Source of the DNA: a virus
DNA length: 28,521 nt
IMG/VR virus record: IMGVR_UViG_3300037521_000055
Span: 1-28,521 of that record
Direction: 5' to 3' (one strand)
Positions 21,242 to 28,521 of this stretch are shown here, one piece after another; positions within the stretch are counted from its first letter, which is position 1, and each line of letters opens with the position of its first letter. Below the pieces are notes generated by a model. That model was given only the letters and a program-made list of their open reading frames with translations. It was not told where the DNA came from and did not search any database. Made by a program: the position numbers and the translations under genes.

Positions 21242-22378
21242 ATGGTAGCAAGTTTAACAGGTGAATTGGGAGCGGGGCTTAGATTAGGTCAGGGCTTAGG
21301 TCAAATGGCATCTCAAAGGCAGCAGCAACGGCTAGGCGCTCAACAGCAAGAGCTATTAGGTGGACTGCGTAGGCAGTCTTTAGGATTGGGTGGTGCTACA
21401 CCTCAACAACAACAACAAGCATCACTTGAATTATTATCTGCTGATCCAGTAGGTTCTAAAAAATTCTTTGATAGCTTTAGCTCATTAACTACCCGAGATC
21501 AGGAATTAACCAAAGAGAGAAACAGTAAAATAGGTTTAGCAGGTTCTAATTTGTTGCAATTTGATGATAGCCAGTTAAATGCAGCTACTTTACAGGCGGC
21601 TAGAGCCTTTGCTAATTCAGGTGATGAAGATTCTGCTAATAGGGCCTTGCAGCTATCTCAATTACCACCAGAAGAGCTTAGGCCGAGATTAGAGGCTTTA
21701 ACTACTCAATCTCGTGATATCGAGCAAGTTATTGCTAGTGGTGAGAAGAAAGCCAAAGCATTGTCTGAACAGTCACAAAAAGAAATTGATACTGATCTTG
21801 GCAAATCAAAAGACCAGTTTGACCAGATTGATAAGCTGAGAACTCGTGTCACTGCTGTTAGCAAAGAATTCACAAAAGTTCGTGATGCTAACAACAGAGT
21901 TGAGGCAATTTTTGGTACTAATGCCGAAGCAGCAAAAGCAGCTCAAGATGCGTTTCTTGCCAAGGCTTCAAATAGCGCCAATGCTGAACAAATTTCACAA
22001 AGCACAGAAGCCTTTGGTGATATGGCTTTGGTGTTTAACTTTATGAAAATGCTCGATCCGGGTTCAACAGTTCGAGAAGGTGAATTTGCAAGCGCAACCA
22101 ATACTGCTGGTATGGATGACAAAGTAAGAAATATGTATAACAACGCTTTGAAAGGTACGCGATTGAATGATACCCAGAGAGCAGCGTTAAGAAAGCAAGC
22201 AACTGGTTTATTCACAGCTGCTAAAACGCAAAATGATAAAGATTTATCAAGGTTTAAGAAAAGTGCAACTGCATTTGAATTGCCTTTTGACCAGATATTT
22301 GAAGAAGAAAATAAAGGTGCAATTGTTACTGGCGAAGAATTAAAATCTGCTGGTGGCGTATCGTTTACGGTGAAATAA
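21242..22378 (+). CDS. DNA ejection protein, P22 gp20-like
   Basis: A 378-aa protein nine bases after the gp7-like gene, with AGAGGT as ribosome binding site. The first 60 residues are G/Q-rich (GLRLGQGLGQMASQRQQQRLGAQQQELLGG). A long helical charged region (about 140-270) follows with coiled-coil heptads. The M-L-D-P-G-S-T-V-R-E-G-E-F motif at about 270-285 is one I recognise from second ejection proteins of P22-like and other podoviruses. Its last base overlaps the next gene's start codon. It would be in the virion core and enter the host with the DNA. Confidence 0.78.
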   Translation: MVASLTGELGAGLRLGQGLGQMASQRQQQRLGAQQQELLGGLRRQSLGLGGATPQQQQQASLELLSADPVGSKKFFDSFSSLTTRDQELTKERNSKIGLAGSNLLQFDDSQLNAATLQAARAFANSGDEDSANRALQLSQLPPEELRPRLEALTTQSRDIEQVIASGEKKAKALSEQSQKEIDTDLGKSKDQFDQIDKLRTRVTAVSKEFTKVRDANNRVEAIFGTNAEAAKAAQDAFLAKASNSANAEQISQSTEAFGDMALVFNFMKMLDPGSTVREGEFASATNTAGMDDKVRNMYNNALKGTRLNDTQRAALRKQATGLFTAAKTQNDKDLSRFKKSATAFELPFDQIFEEENKGAIVTGEELKSAGGVSFTVK

Positions 22379-24372
22379 TGTCTATTGAAGTTGAAGCACA
22401 AGGTAAGACTTTTACATTTCCAGATGGCACTACTAATGATCAAATTGGTGCTGCTGTTGATGAATACTTTGGAGCGCAGCAAGCCCCAGCGCTTGCTGTT
22501 CCTGAACCTACAGCTTTTGAATCACTTAAAGAGGCTGTTACTGGTTCACAAAGGCAAGCTGCATTGCCAGAGGCCGTACAACAATTACCAGAATTGGCAA
22601 GTGTAACAAGCCCAGTCACAACTGGTGAGTTTGGTAGTGATATTCAAATTGCTGCTGGACTTTTAACAAGTTTCGACCCTAAAGCAAGAATGGATATTAT
22701 CCGTGATGCTGTTCCCGGTGTTGAGTTTGAGCAGGTAAATGATACTACTGTCGTTAAACTTCCTAATGGCCAGCAAGCGGTTTTAAATGCCCCCGGCTTA
22801 AGTCAATCAGATATTGTTAGCGGTATTGCTCAGGTTTTAGCATTTAGCCCAGCTGGAAGGATAGGAGCTTTAGGTAGAAATTTAGCACAAAGAGTAGGTT
22901 TAGGCGCTGTTACTTCTGGAGCTACAGAGGCTGCCTTGCAAGGAGCTTCTAAAGCATTAGGTAGCGAACAAGAAATTGATAAAGGCCAGATTGCCACGGC
23001 TGCTGGATTAGGACCTGTGGCAGAATTAGGGACAGCTGCCGTTACTGGTGGTAAACGATTGGTAGAAGCTTCAAAACAAGCGATCCCTGAACAGGTTGCT
23101 AATGCTTTGGATAAAGGGCTTGTATTTACTTCTGATTTATTTGAGCCTGATAGCTTTCTTGGTGCTAATTTACAGAGATTGGCTGAAAAAATACCTGTTA
23201 TTGGGACAGGGCCTATTAGAAGCATTCAACAGAATGAAAGGGTGCAAGCTGTAAGAGATTTGGCTGGTGAGTTTGATGTTGATATTGACTCATCATTTGA
23301 AGAAGACATTATATCATCTGCGACTAAGGTATTTGAAGGCGCTCAAAAAAGGGCTAAAACCTTTAGAAAAGATGCTGTTAAAGAGCTTGTTAAGGGTGGG
23401 GAAGTTGATGTTAATAACGCCAAAGCGGTTGTTGCTGATGAGATAGCCAAGCAAAAAGGTTTAGGTGATAGAGCAAGTCAACCTTTGATTAAATCTCTAG
23501 AATCGATTGAGAAAGAATTATCTGGTGATTTTAAGCGTATTGGTGATATTAGAACGACTATTCACAATGAGATTTCTGATATAAACAAGCCTAATAATGT
23601 GCTTCCATCGTCTGCGGAAGCCATATTGAATAATGTTAGAAGTGCTATTACTTCAGATATGAAAAGCTTTGCTGGTGATTTTTCTAAACAAGCCAGAGAA
23701 GAGGGTGATAAATTAGGTGCCAAGGCACTATCTAAATGGAATGCATCAAACCGTATTTTTGCAGATGGTTTTCAAAAGGCCAAAGATACCCAGCTTAAAA
23801 AGGTTCTATCTAAAGGTGAAGCAACTCCTGAGGTTGTTTTGACGACTATTCGTGGTGGTAAGGTTTCGGACCTTAACCGACTTAACACGAATCTAGATGC
23901 TGGCGGCAAACAAGCGGTTAGGCAAACTATTATTCGTGATGCCCTCGATAAAGCCACAAAGGGTGGTGTGGAGGAAGTAAATCCTACTATATTCATCAAT
24001 GAGCTAAACCGTAAAAATAACAGGAAAGCCACTAAGGTATTCTTTAAGGGCAATGCTGGGAAAGAGCTTGAAGGTTTAAAATTGTTTTTGAACTCAACTA
24101 AAAGAGCTCAACAGGCTGGTACATTAACGCCAACAGGTCAAGAATTATTGGCTCCTGCTACTGGTATTTTGCTGGGTGTTTCTGCTCCAGTTTCGGCTCC
24201 AGTTTTGGGTACCATAGCGGGTGGTGCAAGAATATTTGAAAGCCCGACAGTTAGAGATTTAATGATTAAATTAGGGCAGACTAGTTCTAAAGAAGGTAAA
24301 GAGAAATTGATTAGAAAGCTTCAGCCTTTGATTTTAGAGGAATCACGACGACTTAATGCAGAGGATAAATAG
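22378..24372 (+). CDS. DNA ejection protein, P22 gp16-like
   Basis: A 664-aa protein, close to P22 gp16 (609 aa) and in the same slot. It begins MSIEVEAQGKTFTFPDGTTNDQIGAAVDEYFG, a short beta/helix module (F-P-x-G-x-x-x-x-x-I-x-x-A) common at the front of phage internal and ejection proteins. Alanine/glycine-rich possible membrane-interacting stretches are at about 145-200 and 590-625 (ILLGVSAPVSAPVLGTIAGG). The middle (about 250-560) is a charged helical region. It is probably injected with the DNA and crosses the inner membrane. No lysozyme-type motif is seen. Role inferred from order and composition. Confidence 0.78.
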   Translation: MSIEVEAQGKTFTFPDGTTNDQIGAAVDEYFGAQQAPALAVPEPTAFESLKEAVTGSQRQAALPEAVQQLPELASVTSPVTTGEFGSDIQIAAGLLTSFDPKARMDIIRDAVPGVEFEQVNDTTVVKLPNGQQAVLNAPGLSQSDIVSGIAQVLAFSPAGRIGALGRNLAQRVGLGAVTSGATEAALQGASKALGSEQEIDKGQIATAAGLGPVAELGTAAVTGGKRLVEASKQAIPEQVANALDKGLVFTSDLFEPDSFLGANLQRLAEKIPVIGTGPIRSIQQNERVQAVRDLAGEFDVDIDSSFEEDIISSATKVFEGAQKRAKTFRKDAVKELVKGGEVDVNNAKAVVADEIAKQKGLGDRASQPLIKSLESIEKELSGDFKRIGDIRTTIHNEISDINKPNNVLPSSAEAILNNVRSAITSDMKSFAGDFSKQAREEGDKLGAKALSKWNASNRIFADGFQKAKDTQLKKVLSKGEATPEVVLTTIRGGKVSDLNRLNTNLDAGGKQAVRQTIIRDALDKATKGGVEEVNPTIFINELNRKNNRKATKVFFKGNAGKELEGLKLFLNSTKRAQQAGTLTPTGQELLAPATGILLGVSAPVSAPVLGTIAGGARIFESPTVRDLMIKLGQTSSKEGKEKLIRKLQPLILEESRRLNAEDK

Positions 24373-24503
24373 TAATAATCTTGGGCAATGCAGGCCATAC
24401 AAAGCACCCAAAAAGCTAGCATCATGTAGAAGTTTTCATGGTAAAAGGCCACAGCTAGACAGAATAGAGTTGAGAGTATTATTGAGTTGAATATTTTATC
24501 CAT
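24321..24503 (-). CDS. Possible minus-strand small membrane protein (holin-like)
   Basis: On the minus strand a 60-codon ORF starts at 24503 and ends at 24321, across the 165-base gap between the gp16-like gene and the fibre and overlapping the former's 3' end by about 50 bases. The protein begins MDKIFNSIILSTLFCLAVAFYHENFYMMLAFWVLCMACIAQDYYYL and then a charged tail (SRRDSSKIKG), two likely membrane helices joined by a short turn. Size and shape suit a holin or lysis accessory. It has no clear ribosome binding site, the + strand of the gap contains no gene, and it is the only credible minus-strand ORF in the window. It may not be expressed. Confidence 0.4.
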   Translation of the reverse strand: MDKIFNSIILSTLFCLAVAFYHENFYMMLAFWVLCMACIAQDYYYLSSALSRRDSSKIKG

Positions 24504-24537
24504 TAACGAAGTATAACCATAAAATAGAGTAAGTAAA

Positions 24538-26676
24538 ATGGCAGGAAAATACACAGATACACATCCACAATTTACCGTCTTTGTAAATGGTAGTTTTGCG
24601 CCAGCCGCAGATGGTGAGGTCGAGTTTTTCACGGTTGGGAATACTGGTATTGGTAATAGGAAGGATACTTATTCTGATCCAGCATTAACCATTCCAAACC
24701 CTAATCCAGTTCCGTTAGATGGTTTTGGTCGGAGTATCAACCCTATATTTCTTTTAGGCAGTTATAATACAGTAATTCGTGATTCTGAAGGAAATCAGTT
24801 AGATGAGGTTGATAATGTGTCTGGCCCGACTGATGCAGAGGGAGTTCCTTCTCAGGTTGTAGATTTAGCGGCTGATTTAAAGCCAATAGATACTACAGAT
24901 TTCCAATCGGTTTATGTTTTAGGCACAACAGTAATAGGTGATGGTGGTCAGGGGCATTTCTATTTTAGTTCAACTTCAACAGAATCAGATAATGGAGTTG
25001 ATATTATAGAGCCTGATGTAGGTGGTGGACGCTGGCTTTTACAAAATAATGCTCATAATTCAATTTATAGCCAAGATGCATCGGGAACAACAGATGTATT
25101 TACAATAGCACCTACGCCGGGAATAATCGATTTAGATGGATCAAGGGTTTATTTTGTGCGGAGCTTAGGGCCAAATACTTTAAGCTCTCCGACTTTCCAA
25201 GTAGGAACATCGGCTGCTAAAAACTTAAGAAGGCATGATGTTGCAGTAATGCAGATTGGGGATACTGGTCCGTCAGGTTATGAGATGATTTTAAAACTAA
25301 GAGCTAGTGAAAATGCTTATACCCTTTTAAATCCTTACATTAATATTGATGGCCAATTTCTAGTAAATTCAATTAATGCTGATAAGTTGGTAACAAGTTC
25401 TATAACTACTACTCAAATGGGGGCTAACTCTGTTGATACATCCGAGCTAGTCAATGGCGCGGTTACAGATATCAAAATTGAGGCCAATGCTGTAACAACA
25501 TCAAAAATACTTAATGATAACGTCACCTATGCAAAAATACAGAATATAGTTACTGGGAATAGGGTTTTAGGTAGGGCATCTGCTGGAGAGGTTCAGGAAG
25601 TTCAAGTCAATAATAATATGATTGCTTCGGGTGAAACATTAGTGAGAAGCAAAATGCAGCACATGGCTGACTCAACGATAATGGGTAGAGCTGCTGGTGC
25701 TGGTACCGGTGATCCAACCCCTTTAAGTGACACTCAAGTGAATACAATTCTAGGACTCCCAGGCTCATTTGGCGCACTTGCTGCATTAAATACTGTTAGC
25801 CAATCGGAAATTGATTCGGATTCTGTTGGTCAGTCTGAGATTAAAGAGGATTCGGTAGCGCTTAGTTCTTTCAGTGTAAACCCTGGTTTAGGTCGAATAG
25901 CTTTTCACAATAAAGTAAATACAGGCGGCGCATATACATTAGGAGTTAGTACCGTTTTAACTTCGGGAGGAAATGATGCTTGGTTTTGTTTAGGTGGTTC
26001 TCAAGGGTCATATACTTCTGCGTATTACATTGCATTAGCGGGTTTCTATAATTCGGCTGGAGCAAGCTCTGGCTCTGCAAATGTAACTTTTATAGATGCA
26101 TCGCCCCCTTATAATCTTAATAGTGAAGGTGATACTTATTTATTCGCCTTTATATTAGAAAATGCTAATGGAAGTATTGGCGGTGTTTCAATATCCAGAA
26201 CACCCCCTTGGGCATACAATGGCCCAACTAGCGTAAAAGCGACCAGAATGGAAACACTTGAGGCTCAATTTGAAGACGAATCCGATATGCAATTTGCAAT
26301 TAGAATGGGTTCTGTTTCTCATTCCAGCAGACTTAAAAAGTACAATATGCAACCAACGTCTATAATTTTACCTCCTTGGCGTGGTGGAGATATGGATAGA
26401 TGGCTTGAAGGTCCAACATATGAAGAGGTGGAAATAACTCACGATATTAAAAATGCTGATATGGATCTAATTCCTCATCCGTTTGTTGAAAGAACTGAAG
26501 GCGATAAAGTTATCATGTTAGAGCCTTGCTCTGAGCTGTGTTATAAAATATCCGAATTAAAAGATAGAGGTGAGGATGTAGGCAAGCTTATCACCGAAGG
26601 CTATATAGATTATTCAGAGTCTTCAAATGCCTATTCACCTAAAGGTGTAGAAGTACGAAAAGCGAAGTGGAAATAA
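24538..26676 (+). CDS. Tail fibre/tailspike with P22-like head-binding N-terminus
   Basis: A 712-aa protein. Residues about 1-105 (YTDTHPQFTVFVNGSFAPAADGEVEFFTVGNT...KDTYSDPALTIPNPNPVPLDGFGRS...FLLGSYNTVIRDSEGNQLDEVDNV) have the pattern of the head-binding domain of P22 tailspike and relatives (G-x-(V/I)-x-(F/I)...YSD...NPV-x-LD-x-x-GR...Y-x-V). Residues about 120-155 carry G-D-G-G-Q-G-H-F-Y-F...GGGRWLL, a common linker. Around 280-400 is a repeat region (SVDTSELVNGAVTDIKIEANAVTTSKI...) like tail fibre shafts. A beta receptor-type domain lies at about 455-570. The last 125 residues differ (charged, with ERTEGDKVIMLEPCSELCY) and look like a separate C-terminal domain. It should bind gp10-like/gp4-like proteins and the host. 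Confidence 0.85.
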   Translation: MAGKYTDTHPQFTVFVNGSFAPAADGEVEFFTVGNTGIGNRKDTYSDPALTIPNPNPVPLDGFGRSINPIFLLGSYNTVIRDSEGNQLDEVDNVSGPTDAEGVPSQVVDLAADLKPIDTTDFQSVYVLGTTVIGDGGQGHFYFSSTSTESDNGVDIIEPDVGGGRWLLQNNAHNSIYSQDASGTTDVFTIAPTPGIIDLDGSRVYFVRSLGPNTLSSPTFQVGTSAAKNLRRHDVAVMQIGDTGPSGYEMILKLRASENAYTLLNPYINIDGQFLVNSINADKLVTSSITTTQMGANSVDTSELVNGAVTDIKIEANAVTTSKILNDNVTYAKIQNIVTGNRVLGRASAGEVQEVQVNNNMIASGETLVRSKMQHMADSTIMGRAAGAGTGDPTPLSDTQVNTILGLPGSFGALAALNTVSQSEIDSDSVGQSEIKEDSVALSSFSVNPGLGRIAFHNKVNTGGAYTLGVSTVLTSGGNDAWFCLGGSQGSYTSAYYIALAGFYNSAGASSGSANVTFIDASPPYNLNSEGDTYLFAFILENANGSIGGVSISRTPPWAYNGPTSVKATRMETLEAQFEDESDMQFAIRMGSVSHSSRLKKYNMQPTSIILPPWRGGDMDRWLEGPTYEEVEITHDIKNADMDLIPHPFVERTEGDKVIMLEPCSELCYKISELKDRGEDVGKLITEGYIDYSESSNAYSPKGVEVRKAKWK

Positions 26677-26685
26677 AAAAATGTA

Positions 26686-26714
26686 TTTATATCAAGTGGA
26701 ACTAATTCTATAAT
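26686..26714 (+). promoter_or_regulatory. Candidate sigma70-type promoter before the small fibre gene
   Basis: TTTATA (26686-26691) and a perfect TATAAT (26709-26714) are separated by 17 bases. Initiation near 26721 would leave only a short leader with TTGGAG (26722-26727) before ATG 26735. The region is A/T-rich, so chance is possible. Confidence 0.4.
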
Positions 26715-26734
26715 TGGTTAATTGGAGTATTAAA

Positions 26735-26947
26735 ATGGCACGATCAAACTACACAAAATTATATGTTGGAGAAGATTATAATTCTGCTCCTGAAACTGAA
26801 TCAGATATTGAGTGTAAAGTTTTTAGAAATACGCCTATAACTACGGTTCAGAGAGATGCTTTAACGGCTGAAGCTGGCATGGAAATATATAATTCAGATT
26901 CTAATCAATTTGAATTTTATAATGGTACTGTTTGGGGGGCTTCTTAA
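26735..26947 (+). CDS. Small protein duplicating a fibre N-terminal domain
   Basis: A 70-aa protein beginning MARSNYTKLYVGEDYN at ATG 26735, after TTGGAG. It shares M-(A/P)-R-(S/T)-N-(Y/F)-T-K-L, S-D-I-E, P-I-T-x-x-x-R-D-(A/S)-L-(T/S)-A, G-M-(E/K)-I-Y-N-S-D-(S/T)-N and G-(T/S)-(V/W)-W at the end with the first 66 residues of the following large fibre. So it is a stand-alone copy of that fibre's N-terminal part. The G-M-x-I-Y-N-(S/T)-D-x-N...Y-x-G-x-W pattern is widespread in phage virion proteins. It ends where the next gene starts (one base shared). It could occupy the same docking site and regulate fibre number. Confidence 0.75.
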   Translation: MARSNYTKLYVGEDYNSAPETESDIECKVFRNTPITTVQRDALTAEAGMEIYNSDSNQFEFYNGTVWGAS

Positions 26948-28521
26948 TGCCTAGGACAAACTTTACAAAGCTTGGGATAGTAGGAACAAATGAAACAAGT
27001 TCAGATATTGAGCTAATCGTTAAGCAATATCAGCCCATAACCGAGACAGAGAGAGATTCTTTATCTGCTGTTGATGGTATGAAAATATACAATTCAGATA
27101 CAAATACCCTGCAAGGTTATATTAATGGATCTTGGGATGCCGCTATTCTATGCACAATGCTAGACTTGGCGAACGCTGGGCCACCTCCAACCAATGCAAC
27201 GGTGGTCTATGACCCTGCGCCGAATACGAATAGAATGTCAATCACACGCATAGCGGGAGGAGGGGCTTCTTCTGCTTTTGGTGCTGATGTTGTAAATACG
27301 TTTGATATATCAGGCTCGGTTCCTGTTGTATTCTCTGTTAGTTGTCCTATTCCTAGCGTCTTAAATGATGGTGGTGCTTGCGGTTTGGCTATATTTGACG
27401 CAGTTGGGTTTAGTGTAATACAAGGTATTTCTTTCCATTTTGGCACAGGTTCAAATGGTCAGTTTAAAGACCCCAACGGAACGCCCATAAGTGCTGCTAA
27501 TATAGCTTATCCAACGACTCCTAAATACAAACTTCAAATTGAAGTACACGAAGACGGAAGCGCAACATACTCTGATAACAACGGGCAATCAGGGTCACTC
27601 AGTAGTTCCGGCTCATTTACAGGTATAACATCAGCCCTAGGTGCGTTTGGTGATGCCCCTGCTACGGCTGGAGGCTCAGTAGAACTTACGTTAAATGGCG
27701 GCTCTGAGGCAATGCTTTTGCCTCTGACAGACCCTACCGCAGAAACTTGGTGCAATCTAACGCCTGTTGTTCAAGTACCTGAATACAAATTATTTGTAGT
27801 AAACCCGCCAGATTTAACGGTTTCATTAAGCAATTCAGATCGAACAATAAATGTTGTTAGTGACAATATCAACGATTCTGATTATCTTTATTCTGCTGGT
27901 TGGCCCGTTTCGCTTATACCAATCACCCAAGAAAACCCAAACGGCAATACTTTTGAATTTGAAGTAAATCAAAACACTACGAGCATAGGTTCTTTGTCGT
28001 TATTAGTAACATCTCAAACTGTATTAAGTACTCAACACTTCATGGCATTTGCTGATACATCAAACGATAAATACCACATGAGCATAGATGGCGGTTTATT
28101 AATGACTACGCCTATAGCAGCGGGGGACGTGGTTGCTATGCAAGTTTTTGATAACGGCGCGGCGGCTTCAGATATCGGCTTTGTGTTTGCTCCCTCTGTC
28201 GGCACTCCGTTTATACTTGATACTTTTAGCGCAAGAGCTATTGATAAATTTTCGTTCACTGCTGCAAGAACAGGGGGGTTGCCGGAGGCAATATCTAATG
28301 ATCTGAGTATGACTTTTAACGGCAAAGAAGCTGATTACAGTTTTTCTGATTATAGGTCCGGCTCTGTAGATTACGAAGGCGACCCAATGCCAAGCAAAGT
28401 TTCACCATACACAAGGGTGGCAACTTGGTATGATCTTACATTTAATGTAAATCACAACACAGCGGGAATGACCGCAATAGTCAGCGGAGGTGGAAAAACA
28501 TTAACATGCACTAGCTCAACT
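26947..28521 (+). CDS. Large tail fibre/adhesin, 3' truncated by the window
   Basis: The ATG overlaps the previous stop and the frame stays open for all 525 codons to the window's end. Residues about 1-66 (MPRTNFTKLGIVGTNETSSDIELIVKQYQPITETERDSLSAVDGMKIYNSDTNTLQGYINGSW) are a paralogue of the small protein upstream. After about residue 70 the sequence turns into beta-rich domains with few charges. One at about 105-270 (FDISGSVPVVFSVSCPIP...GISFHFGTG...YKLQIEVHEDGSATYSDNNG) has the strand rhythm of lectin-like or jelly-roll domains. Another at about 275-430 includes a NGNTFEFEVNQNTTSIGSLSLLVTS segment. It is probably a receptor-binding fibre. The C-terminus is not visible. Confidence 0.8.
   Translation, partial: MPRTNFTKLGIVGTNETSSDIELIVKQYQPITETERDSLSAVDGMKIYNSDTNTLQGYINGSWDAAILCTMLDLANAGPPPTNATVVYDPAPNTNRMSITRIAGGGASSAFGADVVNTFDISGSVPVVFSVSCPIPSVLNDGGACGLAIFDAVGFSVIQGISFHFGTGSNGQFKDPNGTPISAANIAYPTTPKYKLQIEVHEDGSATYSDNNGQSGSLSSSGSFTGITSALGAFGDAPATAGGSVELTLNGGSEAMLLPLTDPTAETWCNLTPVVQVPEYKLFVVNPPDLTVSLSNSDRTINVVSDNINDSDYLYSAGWPVSLIPITQENPNGNTFEFEVNQNTTSIGSLSLLVTSQTVLSTQHFMAFADTSNDKYHMSIDGGLLMTTPIAAGDVVAMQVFDNGAAASDIGFVFAPSVGTPFILDTFSARAIDKFSFTAARTGGLPEAISNDLSMTFNGKEADYSFSDYRSGSVDYEGDPMPSKVSPYTRVATWYDLTFNVNHNTAGMTAIVSGGGKTLTCTSST

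Noticed and set aside
1-28521. CRISPR arrays, insertion sequences, integrase and att sites
   Set aside because: No regularly spaced repeats, transposase or recombinase of that type, or terminal inverted repeats were seen; the only long exact repeat is the 80-bp pair.

Overview
The window is a contiguous piece of a tailed double-stranded DNA bacteriophage genome (or a prophage of one). It is AT-rich, almost fully coding and almost entirely on the + strand. The order from 4585 onwards (small terminase, large terminase, portal, scaffold, coat, then proteins matching P22 gp4, gp10, the gp26 position, gp14, gp7, gp20, gp16, and a gp9-type head-binding fibre) is that of a P22-like short-tailed virus (podovirus morphology). 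The host is probably Gram-negative: the endolysin is a small unexported M15 peptidase and the ejection genes are of P22 type. Genus and lifestyle cannot be read from this window, because it holds no integrase, repressor or polymerase.

Region 1 (1-4049) is the end of a recombination/early module plus accessory genes. It holds a 5'-truncated YqaJ-type exonuclease, a long coiled-coil protein, a conserved small phage protein, SSB, a structured intergenic segment, a small HTH-like protein and an M15 endolysin. After these comes an accessory patch in which a pentapeptide-repeat gene sits between two identical 80-bp direct repeats, and then a DUF1289-like cysteine protein with an added zinc ribbon. 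Region 2 (4045-12350) starts with a candidate extended -10 promoter and an HNH endonuclease overlapping the small terminase. It continues with terminase large subunit, portal, an 82-aa protein, a GroES-like co-chaperonin, scaffold, a basic small protein, a decoration-like protein and the major coat protein, and closes with a strong intrinsic terminator with a UUCG loop.

Region 3 (12351-16939) is a block not present at this position in P22. It encodes two small beta-rich proteins, a modular 568-aa fibre-like protein, a 199-aa accessory protein, an unrecognised 250-aa protein, a phospholipase A2-like small protein and two tiny proteins. Region 4 (16939-24372) is the head-tail connector and ejection machinery (gp4-, gp10-, gp26-position, gp14-, gp7-, gp20- and gp16-like). 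Region 5 (24373-28521) has a possible minus-strand membrane protein in a 165-bp gap, a 712-aa fibre/tailspike with a head-binding N-terminus, a 70-aa stand-alone copy of a fibre N-terminus, and a large fibre that runs off the end.

The genes form a virion-building line: terminase packages DNA through the portal into a scaffolded capsid, possibly aided by the phage GroES-like protein. The gp4/gp10/needle-position proteins close the vertex, three ejection proteins deliver DNA, and the fibres bind the host. The least expected items are the repeat-flanked pentapeptide cassette, two tRNA-like T-arm elements in the two largest gaps of the head module, the GroES-like and PLA2-like proteins, the duplicated fibre anchor, and the single minus-strand membrane ORF.
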